DNA of 64,000 nt, taken from Neobacillus niacini (GTDB taxonomy: Bacteria; Bacillota; Bacilli; Bacillales; Cytobacillaceae). Below, in pieces: positions 8,349-16,710 of the stretch (positions are counted from its first letter, which is position 1; each line of letters starts with the position of its first letter). The notes below the pieces were generated by a model. That model was not told the origin of the DNA and made no database searches. It saw only the letters and a list, made by a program, of their open reading frames with translations. The stretch is taken from contig NZ_JAMBOX010000010.1 in the NCBI RefSeq assembly GCF_023715785.1, forward strand, positions 62,001 through 126,000. The letters run 5' to 3'. The position numbers were made by a program, and so were the translations under genes.

Positions 8349-8651
8349 TATTAGACATTTCTGGGGTTGGGCTGGCTGGTTTTGTCTTTTAGAGAGGTTC
8401 TATTAGACATTTTGAGGGTGGTACTTCCAATCTTGTCTTTTAGACCGGCTCTATTAGACACTTTCGAGGGTGGTACTTCCAATCTTGTCTTTTAGACCGG
8501 TTCTATTAGACACTTTCGAGGGTGTACATCCAATTTTGTCTTTTAGACCGCTTCTATTAGACACTTTCGAGGGTGTACATCCAATTTTGTCTTTTAGACC
8601 GCTTCTATTAGACACTTTCGGCATAGACCCAACCGATTATGTCTTTTATAA
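8349..8651. repeat. Tandem array of six 51-52 bp intergenic repeats
   Basis: Six units start with TATTAGACA at about 8349, 8401, 8452, 8504, 8555 and 8606. The first and last are diverged and the central ones nearly identical. Each junction contains TGTCTTTTAGA followed by TCTATTAGACA, an imperfect inverted repeat, so each unit could fold into a hairpin. Because 51 is divisible by 3, most of the array is open in one plus-strand frame and could be misread as a repeat protein. There is no ribosome binding site for it. Confidence 0.85.
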
Positions 8652-8745
8652 GCAATACTGTTCCAAGTTGGCAAGCCACTCAAAATCCTTTATGATGTTA
8701 GCAGTACATATTCAAAGGAAAAACAAAGAATTGGAGGGGCTTAAA

Positions 8746-9729
8746 ATGAATATTGCTACAATCGGAACAGGTTTCATTGTCGATACCTTTCTTTCGGCAC
8801 TAAGCAAGGTTGATGGCGCCCAATGCGTAGCGATGTATTCCCGCAAACAGGAATCAGCCAGACCGTTAGCGGAAAAATATGAAATCGGTAAGATCTATAC
8901 AAATTTGGATGAAATGTATGGCGACCCCGATGTCGATTTCGTTTATGTCGCGTCCCCAAACAGCCTGCATTATGAACAGGCCTACAGGGCGCTTGAACTT
9001 GGAAAGCATGTCATTTGCGAAAAACCTTTCACATCAACACTTCAGGAATTGGAAAGTTTGACCCAATTGGCAAAACAAAAGCAGTTACTGTTATTCGAAG
9101 CAATTACGACAATCCACCTGCCAAACTACCAATTAATCAAAGAAAATGTTGACAAGCTTGGGCCGATCAAATTTATTCAGTGTAACTACAGTCAATATTC
9201 AAGTAGATATAATGCCTTGTTAGCAGGCGAGACACCAAATATTTTTAACCCGAAATTCTCGGGAGGCGCCCTTGTTGACATCAACATTTATAACCTGCAT
9301 TTTGTCATGAACCTGTTTGGCACACCGGAATCCATCCGCTACACGGCCAATAAACATCCGAATGGCATTGATACATCGGGGGTATTGGTCATGAAATACC
9401 CAGGCTTTATCGCCGAGTGCGTTGGGTGCAAGGATACGAACAGTATGAACTTTGCCTTGATTCAAGGTGAAAAGGGCTATATACATGTAGATGGGGCAAA
9501 TGGCTGCCAAACTGTGGTGGTGCATGCAGAAGGCACCGAGACCACTTTAAATCAGCAAACTACCCAAAATTCACTGTACTACGAGCTTGTGGCGTTCAGA
9601 GAAATCTACAAAAGCCAGGACTTTGACCGCTGTTACCAGCTGCTAGATTACAGCCGGTCCGTCATGGACATGCTCGTAGAAGCCAGAAAAGACGCCGGCA
9701 TCGTATTCGCGGCAGATCAACAAAAATAA
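8746..9729 (+). CDS. Gfo/Idh/MocA family oxidoreductase
   Basis: A 327-residue NAD(P)-dependent oxidoreductase; family members act on sugars, inositols or other polyols, and the substrate here is not evident. The N-terminal Rossmann fold begins IATIGTGFIVDTF. The diagnostic E92-K93-P94 motif follows VICEKP. The C-terminal alpha/beta domain contains GGALVDINIYNLHF, where the D and H fit the catalytic positions of the family. The start is ATG at 8746, behind GGAGGGG at ideal spacing. The frame extends further upstream, but only through the tandem repeat array. It stands alone, with its own terminator. Confidence 0.88.
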   Translation: MNIATIGTGFIVDTFLSALSKVDGAQCVAMYSRKQESARPLAEKYEIGKIYTNLDEMYGDPDVDFVYVASPNSLHYEQAYRALELGKHVICEKPFTSTLQELESLTQLAKQKQLLLFEAITTIHLPNYQLIKENVDKLGPIKFIQCNYSQYSSRYNALLAGETPNIFNPKFSGGALVDINIYNLHFVMNLFGTPESIRYTANKHPNGIDTSGVLVMKYPGFIAECVGCKDTNSMNFALIQGEKGYIHVDGANGCQTVVVHAEGTETTLNQQTTQNSLYYELVAFREIYKSQDFDRCYQLLDYSRSVMDMLVEARKDAGIVFAADQQK

Positions 9730-9767
9730 CATCGTTAACGGATGACCAAGAAAACCACATATAAAGA

Positions 9768-9798
9768 AAAAAGAGCCGACAACGAAATCGGCTCTTTC
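9768..9798 (+). terminator. Terminator after the Gfo/Idh/MocA gene
   Basis: AAAGAGCCGA pairs perfectly with TCGGCTCTTT over an 8-nt loop and ends in T and C residues. Confidence 0.85.
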
Positions 9799-9823
9799 CC
9801 TTTATCAGCACCATAATATCCAA

Positions 9824-9870
9824 TGTCCACCCCACACGGACAATTGTCCACGGCTGGTGCCTGACACCAT
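9824..9870. repeat. Dispersed intergenic palindrome (GGTGCCTGACACC family), copy 1
   Basis: TGTCCACC...GGACAATTGTCCAC is followed by TGGTGCCTGACACCA, the core shared with copies near 23.8, 31.3, 41.6, 42.4 and 48.1 kb. It fills the gap between two convergent genes. Confidence 0.75.
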
Positions 9871-9884
9871 TTCCCTTTTATTTC

Positions 9885-10508
9885 CTATTCCACAACTGGC
9901 ACAAATATTTTTTCATATTGGTAGTCGCCCTCTACCTCGTTGATTTTGAGGACGGCGGCGTTTTCAATAGGTTTGAAGTCTAACAGGTCTTCTACTGGCA
10001 TGTTCATGAGGAAGGCGAGCAGCATGTGCATGAAGGCGGCGTGGGTGACAACGACGATATTTTCGTAGCGCTCTTGCTGCTTCAGTCGATCGACAACGGT
10101 GTTCATGAACATCGTGGCCCTTAGATACACGTCAGCGAGTGACTCCCCGTTTTGAAAACGAAAGTAGAATTGACCAGCGGCCTTATATTCCTTCTTCGCC
10201 TCGGGCGTGCGATTGTTAAAGTCATAAAGGTTGCCCAGCTCCCATTCCCTGATCAGCGGGTTTTCGAAAAATGGCACCTGCTCCGGGAGCAGGGCGCGAA
10301 TGGCCGCAGCCGTTTGCTTCGTCCGCAAATAAGGTGAACTATATAGTACCGTTTTTTCATTTAACAATGGTTTCATAAATTCGGCTGTAATGGCGGCTTG
10401 TTTGAAGCCTAGTTCGGTCAAGCTATGCTGCGAATCATGGGTATGCGCCATTACCGTCCTGTCGACATTGTGCTGTGATTCCCCATGACGGATTACATAA
10501 AGATTCAA
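9885..10508 (-). CDS. Histidine phosphatase family protein (phosphoglycerate mutase-like)
   Basis: A 207-residue protein of the histidine phosphatase superfamily. It opens with LYVIRHGESQHN, the RHG motif carrying the phospho-accepting histidine at residue 8. It continues with SSPYLRTKQTA and REWELGN, where the acidic residue supplies the proton donor, and ends with VVVTHAAFMHML, holding the second catalytic histidine. This is the cofactor-dependent phosphatase pattern (CobC/PhoE/YhfR-like), not a true glycolytic mutase. The start is TTG at 10508 with GGGTGG about 7 nt before it. The gene is monocistronic, and its substrate is unknown. Confidence 0.85.
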   Translation of the reverse strand: MNLYVIRHGESQHNVDRTVMAHTHDSQHSLTELGFKQAAITAEFMKPLLNEKTVLYSSPYLRTKQTAAAIRALLPEQVPFFENPLIREWELGNLYDFNNRTPEAKKEYKAAGQFYFRFQNGESLADVYLRATMFMNTVVDRLKQQERYENIVVVTHAAFMHMLLAFLMNMPVEDLLDFKPIENAAVLKINEVEGDYQYEKIFVPVVE

Positions 10509-10654
10509 CTACTTCCACCCCTCGTTGGTTTTTTCTGAATATTTAATATTTTAACTATAATTCAAAACCTCAAAAAAAGCCAAGCAAAAGGCACCCCCAT
10601 TTTGAACTGCACCCTGTCTTTAACATGATTAGCCGGCCATCGGCCAAAAAATTT

Positions 10655-11653
10655 TTACGGGCGCCTGGCTTTACGAAAATTATCAAAGGCTTCAATGATG
10701 ATTGAAACAGCAACACCGGCGATAATAATCAGCCACAGCCATTCTAAAAAGGAAGCAGGAGTGTCTATCGAGTTGGAGAAAGATGCGATGAAAGCCGGAT
10801 TATACAAATGCGGATCACTTGCCATAACAAGAAAAATACCGGCACCGATTACATGTATGATCGTATTGGCAGCCGCCAGTTTCACTGTCCAATGACCCGC
10901 CTTCCATTTATAAACCACCAGACAAGTTTCCATCCCGATTAGCAACAAGACCGCTGGCCAATAGGACAATAATACGTCTTGATTGAATAACGGCATGACA
11001 AACTTCAGTCCACCGCCTTCTATTGACTGGTACCTTCCCAAGAGATGATCGGCATTGAAATAAACAATCGTCCATAACAAGGTCCAACCCAAGCCGAAAA
11101 CTGCTTCCCCTTTTAAAATTGTCCACTTACGCGGCGATATTTCGACTTTCTCCAAATCATCCGGCGACCATGGAGCCTTGCCGGTCGGCAACGGTTGCCC
11201 ACTTTTTGAAAAATCAACTCTGTCTATCACAGCAAAGACTACAGTAAACCAAAACAAAACGTACATCAGCACCATGACGACATTGGCAATGATGGTTCCA
11301 AACATTTTAATCACGAAGTACAATACCGCTTCCTCACCCGTAAACCCCAAGATACCAATGACCGAATGAACGATAATCGTCACCAGAACCGCCCAAGGCA
11401 CCGTCTTTTTTAAGGTTCGAATATAGACGTCATAAACTTTGGGTCCAATCAAATACATCGGGGCATCACGATAACTGGCGGCAAGCACGGCGGGGTCACC
11501 AAGTTTACCAAGCGCAGCTTTCACCTCATCTTCTGTATATTGTTCTGACAGCATATCTTCAATTGTCGACCGCAGTTCCCGGGCGATATCTTCGCGGGAT
11601 TTTTCGGGAAGCCTTCTGGTCACTTCATACACATAAGCCTCAATCAGCTTCAT
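10655..11653 (-). CDS. HAAS-domain membrane protein paired with PadR regulator
   Basis: A 332-residue membrane protein. Residues 1-65 form a HAAS-type helical domain (EVTRRLPEKSREDIARELRSTIEDML) found with PadR regulators. About six hydrophobic segments follow (near 88-110, 118-145, 190-205, 230-250, 262-280 and 305-325). The first codons overlap the padR stop by 14 nt, so the two are translationally coupled. Proteins of this pairing are thought to take part in envelope signalling, but the role is unproven. No catalytic motif was recognised. Confidence 0.82.
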   Translation of the reverse strand: MKLIEAYVYEVTRRLPEKSREDIARELRSTIEDMLSEQYTEDEVKAALGKLGDPAVLAASYRDAPMYLIGPKVYDVYIRTLKKTVPWAVLVTIIVHSVIGILGFTGEEAVLYFVIKMFGTIIANVVMVLMYVLFWFTVVFAVIDRVDFSKSGQPLPTGKAPWSPDDLEKVEISPRKWTILKGEAVFGLGWTLLWTIVYFNADHLLGRYQSIEGGGLKFVMPLFNQDVLLSYWPAVLLLIGMETCLVVYKWKAGHWTVKLAAANTIIHVIGAGIFLVMASDPHLYNPAFIASFSNSIDTPASFLEWLWLIIIAGVAVSIIIEAFDNFRKARRP

Positions 11654-11987
11654 GATTATCCTCTCCTTTTAATAAGGTTGTCAGCTCAAGCGTCATCTTG
11701 TGCCATTCCTGTTTCAGCTCCTGATAAACCTCCATGCCATAGTCCGATAAAACGTAATATTTTCGCGGCCGGCTTTCGGTTGTATCCCAGCTGCTCGTCA
11801 CGAGTCCTTGTTTTTCCAAACGGCGCAACAGCGGATACAGCGTGCTTTGCTCAATGGCCACACCGGCTTCTTCCAGGCGCTGTACCAGCGAATAGCCATA
11901 TTGTGGGGTGCTTAACTGGCTTAAAACAGCAAGCGTGAGCGTCCCTCTTCTCAGCTCCGTCATGAACGATTCCAACAAAGAACTCAT
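11640..11987 (-). CDS. PadR family transcriptional regulator
   Basis: A 115-residue winged-helix repressor of the small (PadR-s2) subfamily. The recognition region reads QYGYSLVQRL...IEQSTLYPLLRRLEKQGLV, followed by the wing strand RPRKYYVLSDYG and a C-terminal dimerisation helix. I start at ATG 11987, which has GAGGTG about 8 nt upstream and begins MSSLLESFMTELRRG as in homologues. An upstream in-frame ATG at 12038 would add 17 codons and has no such site. A perfect inverted repeat lies 22 nt upstream and is the likely autoregulatory operator. The first gene of a two-gene operon with the HAAS protein. Confidence 0.9.
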   Translation of the reverse strand: MSSLLESFMTELRRGTLTLAVLSQLSTPQYGYSLVQRLEEAGVAIEQSTLYPLLRRLEKQGLVTSSWDTTESRPRKYYVLSDYGMEVYQELKQEWHKMTLELTTLLKGEDNHEAD

Positions 11988-12008
11988 CCAGCCTTCACCT
12001 CTTTTCGA

Positions 12009-12027
12009 TACTGTATGAGATACAGTA
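12009..12027. promoter_or_regulatory. Likely PadR operator
   Basis: TACTGTAT-GAG-ATACAGTA is a perfect 8-bp inverted repeat with a 3-nt spacer just upstream of padR. Small PadR repressors bind such ATAC/GTAT dyads and repress their own operon. Assignment is by position and symmetry only. Confidence 0.65.
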
Positions 12028-12092
12028 ATAGATTTCATCCATCATTACTCCATACATATTATTTAAAAATCTAAAAAATGCTTGGGCAGAAA

Positions 12093-12124
12093 TAAAAAAA
12101 CACCTGGATTTTATAAAATCCAAG
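12093..12124 (-). terminator. Terminator left behind by a lost histidine-kinase gene
   Basis: Minus strand TGGATTTTATAAAATCCA forms a compact stem followed by GGTGTTTTTTTATTT. It lies directly after the kinase remnant that stops at 12127. Confidence 0.65.
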
Positions 12125-12126
12125 CG

Positions 12127-12206
12127 TTAGCCCTTTTGCGTCTTAGGAAAAGTTATTTCAATCGCAGTGCCTTTTCCGAGCGTACTGTTCACTTTTATTC
12201 TGGCTT
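12127..12206 (-). pseudogene. Remnant of a histidine kinase C-terminus
   Basis: About 26 codons on the minus strand read RIKVNSTLGKGTAIEITFPK and then stop. This is the last strand pair of an HATPase_c domain (G-x-I-x-V-x-S-x2-G-K-G-T-x2-x-I-x-F-P). An in-frame TAA lies just upstream, so nothing more of the kinase survives. The rest of the 12.04-12.45 kb gap shows no gene. Confidence 0.65.
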
Positions 12207-12344
12207 ACTCCCTTTCTAATCCCGGCCTTCCACTACCCGGACATGCTTTATTTTTGGAATAAGCCTATTATTATTGTTGTTCCTTAACTTTTCCTTAAAG
12301 GTTATGAAGGCTTTCCGTTGGTGGCACATAGACCACGGGTATGC

Positions 12345-12378
12345 AAAAAAGGCACCGCCTGCTTCGACGGTACCTTAG
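12345..12378 (-). terminator. Terminator of the sucrose operon
   Basis: Minus strand AAGGTACCG pairs with CGGTGCCTT (one mismatch), ending in T6. It follows sacA by about 70 nt. Confidence 0.7.
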
Positions 12379-12449
12379 TAAATTAGCTATTTAAATATCC
12401 GTTCACGCCTCGTCCGTGAAAAGCATTAAACTTGTCCGGACACCGCTCA

Positions 12450-13913
12450 TCATAACTCTCCTAACATCATAATTCTGCCAATATCCCATTTATATAAATC
12501 GAACTTGGCTTTCCCCAGAAAAGAAATACTTTTATCCTCTGGATTTGGAAAAAATCGTAGAGTAAACACTTCTTCCCCGTCGTTTATAAAAACCTCCAAA
12601 GAAGAATGGTCCATAAAGACTTGCAGCTTGGACAATGCCGCCAATGGACAAGTTCTGGCTTCCGGCTCCGACGTTTTAACATTCCGTCTTTTCAAACTGA
12701 TTTCCTGCTTGTCCGCATCAAAGCGCAACACCGCTTCATTGCGAAACGCCATCGCAAAGGTCCCTTCCTTCACCTGAATCGAGTCGAGAAGAAGTTCAAC
12801 TGATGCCCCGCTTATCCCCTCAAACTTAACCACCGGCCCATCTACCTTCGCCTTCTCAACCATAACCTGATTTTCTCTTAGCGCTTCCAGCTCCACAAGT
12901 GGTTTTTGAAATATCTTCCCGTCATGAAGCTTCAATTCTCTTGGAATTGTCAAGGCATGAACCCAATGATTCTCAATTGTCGGCTGAAACTGTTCAGCAT
13001 CGTCTGTCATGCCCATCCAGCCATAAAGAATCCTGCGGCCCTTATCATCCACAAACGTTTGCGGAGCATAGAAATCAAATCCACGGTCTAACTCAACAAA
13101 GTCACCATGCTGGAACGTTCCCTTTTTGTAATTCAACTCGCCAATAAAATACCCTGATTGAAACAAATTATGATAAGCATGCCCCGCAGGCTCCAGCCCT
13201 TGCGGCGAAACCAGCAATACATCCTTCCCGTCCAACTGCAGCAAATCGGGACATTCCCACATGTAACCAAACTCATCGAGGCTATTCAGACCAGAGCCGG
13301 CAACCCTGCCCACTTCCTTCCAATTGTACAAATCCTTCGAAGTAAACAGGGCGGCCACACCTGTTTCGTCCAAAGTCTGCGCACCAACAATCATATACCA
13401 ACGGTCGGCATGCTTCCAAACCTTCGGGTCACGAAAATGCGCTGAATAACCTTCCGGCAGCTTGAGAACCGGGCCTTTTTTTTCAAAATGAATGCCATCC
13501 GATGAAACGGCCAGACATTGATACGTTTCGCGGGTGCCGTCGTCATTCTTTACATTCCCTGTATAGAAAAGATAAAGCTTTCCATCCGCCTCCACAGCAC
13601 TTCCGGAGTAGCACCCATTCTTTTCATACCACTCGCTTGGAGCAAGCGCGATCGGCTCCTCCCGCCAATGGATGAGATCCATCGAGCTATAGTGCCCCCA
13701 AAATTTCGCTCCATGTGCCGTTTCAAACGGGTTCCACTGATAAAATACATGGTAAACACCTTTATATTGAATTAATCCATTGGGATCATTTAATAATCCA
13801 ACCGGAGGCATCAGATGATAATCTAATCGATACGGATCGCTCACGACTTTGTCCTTATACGTAGCGACTTGATGATAAGCCTGCTGCATAAGTCGACCTT
13901 CTTTTGCTGTCAT
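12450..13913 (-). CDS. sacA: Sucrose-6-phosphate hydrolase (GH32)
   Basis: Cleaves sucrose-6-phosphate made by the PTS into glucose-6-phosphate and fructose. The 487-residue protein has the GH32 five-blade propeller motifs: LNDPNG (nucleophile Asp43), FRDPKV (transition-state Asp) and WECPD (acid/base Glu), plus a C-terminal beta-sandwich from about residue 345. I use ATG 13913 because the AAAGGAGG site lies 6 nt before it. An ATG two codons upstream abuts that site too closely. It is the last gene of the lacI-type regulator/EIIBC/hydrolase operon, 58 nt after the EIIBC gene. Cytoplasmic: no signal peptide. Confidence 0.94.
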   Translation of the reverse strand: MTAKEGRLMQQAYHQVATYKDKVVSDPYRLDYHLMPPVGLLNDPNGLIQYKGVYHVFYQWNPFETAHGAKFWGHYSSMDLIHWREEPIALAPSEWYEKNGCYSGSAVEADGKLYLFYTGNVKNDDGTRETYQCLAVSSDGIHFEKKGPVLKLPEGYSAHFRDPKVWKHADRWYMIVGAQTLDETGVAALFTSKDLYNWKEVGRVAGSGLNSLDEFGYMWECPDLLQLDGKDVLLVSPQGLEPAGHAYHNLFQSGYFIGELNYKKGTFQHGDFVELDRGFDFYAPQTFVDDKGRRILYGWMGMTDDAEQFQPTIENHWVHALTIPRELKLHDGKIFQKPLVELEALRENQVMVEKAKVDGPVVKFEGISGASVELLLDSIQVKEGTFAMAFRNEAVLRFDADKQEISLKRRNVKTSEPEARTCPLAALSKLQVFMDHSSLEVFINDGEEVFTLRFFPNPEDKSISFLGKAKFDLYKWDIGRIMMLGEL

Positions 13914-13971
13914 AACCATCCTCCTTTAAAAAGAAAAGGCAAGAATCATGCTTGCCTTCTTTTCACTCACG

Positions 13972-15375
13972 CTACTGTTCCATTTCCTTCTTTACCTTAT
14001 CTGAAAAGCCAAACATCCATGTCAAAACGAATGCGACTCCAATTGCGACCAGGTTGACCAAAATATATTGCAAGATTTGTCCATTTAGATAAAGCAGGGT
14101 CCCAGGAATAACGGTAACCGCCATCCCTGTTGCCTTAAGGCCGAGGATCGAGGCCAAGAACCCGCCTGCCGCACCGCCGATTAGCGCCATAATAAATGGT
14201 TTTCCATAACGCAGGTTAACCCCGAAAATAGCCGGTTCGGTAATCCCCAAGAATGCTGATAACGAAGATGGCAGCGCCAGCGCTTTTAATTTTGTTGATT
14301 TTGTCTTTAATCCTACCGCAAGAGCAGCACCGCCCTGAGCCGCTACCGCGCAGGTAACAATGGCGTTATACGGGTTGTAATGATATTTGGCCAAAAGCTG
14401 AATTTCGAGCATGTTAAAAATGTGGTGGACACCTGTAATAACAATCAACTGGTTAAGCCCGCCGATTAACAAGCCGCTGATGCCTAATGGCCATGACAGA
14501 ACGGCTGTAGCACCAGACAAAATGCCTTGTTCAACAATATGAAAGACTGGTCCGATCACCAGTAACGATAAAGCAATCATCACAAGCAGTGTTAAAAACG
14601 GTGTAACAATTAAATCAAGTGCTTCCGGAACACGCTTACGAATCAAACGTTCCAATCTCGCCCCGATAATACCGGCGATAAACGCTGGCAGAACAGAGCC
14701 TTGATAGCCGACAACCGGAATCCAGCCAAAGAATTTAAGCGGTTCGACATCACCGCCGGCAACGCCCCACGCGTTAGGCAGTGATGGGCTGACAAGCATC
14801 AAACCAAGCACCAACCCAATAATTGGTGTTCCGCCGAAGACCCTGAATGTCGACCAGGCCACAAGTGCCGGCAGGAAGATAAACGCCGTGTCGGTCAGGA
14901 TTTGCGTGAATAATAGGAAGTTTTGTGATACGTCATCTGGCTTCATGCCGAATATAGCGAGGACCTGCTCCTGCATGGCGAGACCGCGAAGCCCCATAAA
15001 TAGACCGGTCGCTACCAGCACCGGAATAATCGGTACAAATACATCACCAAAGGTGCGGATCGCTCGCTGAAATCTCGTGCCGCTTTTTACAGCCTCTTTT
15101 TTCTGATCAGTTGCTGACTTGGTCTCAAGTCCCAACCCCGAAACTTCTTCATAAATTTTATTTACGGTACCGGTCCCAAAGATAATCTGGTATTGGCCGG
15201 AGTTAAAGAATGCACCTTTAACTTTATTAATGTTCTCAACCTGTTCCTGGTTGATTTTTTCCTTGTCATTTACCATAATCCGCAGTCTTGTGGCACAATG
15301 GGCGACGGATTGAATGTTTTCTTTGCCGCCGACTGCTTCAATCACTTGCTCTGCGATTTTGCGATTTTCAGACAT
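13972..15375 (-). CDS. Sucrose-type PTS transporter, EIIBC
   Basis: Imports and phosphorylates sucrose (scrA/sacP type). The 467-residue protein has an N-terminal IIB domain with the phospho-cysteine in HCATRLRI (Cys27). It is followed by a membrane IIC domain of about ten helices with the conserved GITEPAIFGV loop. No IIA domain is fused; the stand-alone EIIA at 55638-56120 is a candidate donor. The start is ATG 15375 behind GGGGGGAAAG; the frame is open 33 codons further upstream without a ribosome binding site. The promoter region holds four ATCGAT-centred operators and a cre. Sucrose specificity is inferred mainly from the adjoining hydrolase; trehalose EIIBC is the close alternative. Confidence 0.88.
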   Translation of the reverse strand: MSENRKIAEQVIEAVGGKENIQSVAHCATRLRIMVNDKEKINQEQVENINKVKGAFFNSGQYQIIFGTGTVNKIYEEVSGLGLETKSATDQKKEAVKSGTRFQRAIRTFGDVFVPIIPVLVATGLFMGLRGLAMQEQVLAIFGMKPDDVSQNFLLFTQILTDTAFIFLPALVAWSTFRVFGGTPIIGLVLGLMLVSPSLPNAWGVAGGDVEPLKFFGWIPVVGYQGSVLPAFIAGIIGARLERLIRKRVPEALDLIVTPFLTLLVMIALSLLVIGPVFHIVEQGILSGATAVLSWPLGISGLLIGGLNQLIVITGVHHIFNMLEIQLLAKYHYNPYNAIVTCAVAAQGGAALAVGLKTKSTKLKALALPSSLSAFLGITEPAIFGVNLRYGKPFIMALIGGAAGGFLASILGLKATGMAVTVIPGTLLYLNGQILQYILVNLVAIGVAFVLTWMFGFSDKVKKEMEQ

Positions 15376-15402
15376 TTTCTTTCCCCCCATGTATTTGTAT
15401 TT

Positions 15403-15418
15403 GTGGAATCGATTACAC
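15403..15418. promoter_or_regulatory. Operator of the sucrose LacI-type regulator (promoter-proximal)
   Basis: GTGGAATCGATTACAC has an ATCGAT centre and near-perfect dyad symmetry. It lies between the -10 (TATAAT, minus strand, 15464-15469) and the EIIBC start, where a bound repressor would block elongation. Confidence 0.75.
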
Positions 15419-15463
15419 ATTTCCTCAAAAAAAATATTAGTCCTAGTCTGTTGCTGATGGCTA

Positions 15464-15489
15464 ATTATATTCATGTGAAATCGGTTTCA
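15464..15489 (-). promoter_or_regulatory. cre site overlapping the scr promoter
   Basis: TGAAATCGGTTTCA at 15476-15489 is a near-ideal CcpA-binding cre palindrome. It falls in the spacer just upstream of a perfect minus-strand -10 (TATAAT, 15464-15469). The -35 is poor. The layout predicts glucose repression of the sucrose operon. Confidence 0.75.
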
Positions 15490-15517
15490 TGTTTAATAAA
15501 AATTTGGTACGATTCGC

Positions 15518-15588
15518 GTGGAATCGATTCCCTAAATAACAAAAAATAAGTGTAATCGATGAATCTCGCACTGTGGAATCGATTACAC
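15518..15588. promoter_or_regulatory. Three further LacI-type operators upstream of the EIIBC gene
   Basis: GTGGAATCGATTCC (from 15518), GTGTAATCGATGAAT (from 15550) and GTGGAATCGATTACAC (15573-15588) repeat the motif found at 15403. Their centres are about 30 and 26 bp apart. With the proximal site they could allow DNA looping by a tetrameric or bridged repressor. Confidence 0.7.
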
Positions 15589-15593
15589 ACTTA

Positions 15594-16583
15594 TTATATA
15601 CTAGCTCGTTCAAGAAGTCTATAATTTATTGTTCTAATTTCTTCTTGGTTCATTTCCCTACTGATTTGTTCCAGTAATAACGCCGCTGCTTCACGCCCCG
15701 CATCTTCCATTGAAAAATCAATTGTTGTTAAAGATGGAGTAATATACCTCGATAACTCGGAAGCACCCATTCCGGCGAAGGCCATATCCTCAGGTATTGA
15801 AAGGCCCATCTGCTGGATAAACTGCATCGCGCCAATGGCCAGCCGGTCGGTTACGGCTGCAACCGCTGTTGGCCGGTTATCCGAGATTTCGATAATCTCT
15901 TTCATCGATTCATAGCCGGACTCCGAGTTGAAGACGCCTTTTTGCACCCAGCTGTCTTCTACCGGTAATCCCGCTTCCTTCATTGCATCGTAGTAGCCGT
16001 TTTTCCGCAGGTACCCAACAGCCCGGTCACTTTCATCCACTCCAATAAAAGCAATCCGTTTATGCCCTTTTTTAATCAGGAGCTGCACCATATCCTTTGC
16101 TGCTTGATAATCATCAAATACGACATTGGCCAGGCCTGAGATATATTGGCCGACTGTGACAAATGGGATTTTCAGCTGATAAATTTCTTCTATTAAAGAC
16201 CTGTTTACGTTTGTTGCGGACAGAATAATGCCATCGACATGGCGGCTTTTCAACAGCTTCAGGTATTCTATTTCTTTTTCGGGTTTTAGATTTGTATTGG
16301 CAAGCAGAATTTGATAGCCGCCCTTGGCCAATATTTCATCGATTCCTTTCACAAGCCTGCTGGAAGTTTCCGTGCTGATCTTCGGCAGGATGACCCCGAT
16401 GACCTTTGTCTTTTTTGTCCTAAGCGACTTGGCATTTTCACTCGGGATATAGCCTGTTTCTTCAATCACCTTTAATACTCTTCTTTTGGCTTCCTCACTA
16501 ACGTAACCCGAATTATTTAATACTCTGGAAACCGTCGTCCGCGAGACATTGGCCCGTTCGGCAATTTCCTTAATCGTGAGCAT
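15594..16583 (-). CDS. LacI family regulator of the sucrose operon
   Basis: A 329-residue LacI/GalR repressor. The helix-turn-helix is at the N-terminus (TIKEIAERANVSRTTVSRVL), followed by the hinge helix and a periplasmic-binding-protein-like effector domain. I take ATG 16583 with GGGGGGAATTC upstream; the frame extends 16 codons further without a ribosome binding site. Its stop lies 5 nt from the most distal of four matching operators in front of the EIIBC gene, so it probably represses that operon. It probably responds to sucrose-6-phosphate or fructose. It is upstream of, and codirectional with, the genes it should control. Confidence 0.88.
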   Translation of the reverse strand: MLTIKEIAERANVSRTTVSRVLNNSGYVSEEAKRRVLKVIEETGYIPSENAKSLRTKKTKVIGVILPKISTETSSRLVKGIDEILAKGGYQILLANTNLKPEKEIEYLKLLKSRHVDGIILSATNVNRSLIEEIYQLKIPFVTVGQYISGLANVVFDDYQAAKDMVQLLIKKGHKRIAFIGVDESDRAVGYLRKNGYYDAMKEAGLPVEDSWVQKGVFNSESGYESMKEIIEISDNRPTAVAAVTDRLAIGAMQFIQQMGLSIPEDMAFAGMGASELSRYITPSLTTIDFSMEDAGREAAALLLEQISREMNQEEIRTINYRLLERASI

Positions 16584-16663
16584 GAATTCCCCCCCTTTAT
16601 TCCGAATTGTACTTATCATTATTTTACACAAATAAGGTCAAAAGAAAATGCTTCTTGGATTTT

Positions 16664-16703
16664 TTGAAAAATAAAGACCCTTCCGCACCGCGAAAGAGTC
16701 CCT
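16664..16703 (-). terminator. Terminator after the yhfC-like gene
   Basis: Minus strand GACTCTTTCGC pairs with GCGGAAGGGTC (two G-T pairs) over a 3-nt loop, then TTTATTTTT. Confidence 0.8.
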
Positions 16704-16710
16704 TAAGCAC

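Noticed and set aside
8349..8651. CRISPR array
   Set aside because: Repeats are contiguous without unique spacers and no cas genes are in the window.
8470..8745. A long plus-strand frame joining the tandem repeats to the Gfo/Idh/MocA protein, giving a 17-residue repeat domain
   Set aside because: The array is a non-coding repeat whose 51-bp unit happens to be divisible by 3. The ATG at 8746 has an ideal ribosome binding site and homologues start there.
10610..10655. Terminator GGCCGATGGCC after the HAAS gene
   Set aside because: On the minus strand the stem is followed by GGCTAATC rather than a T run; T residues lie on the wrong side.
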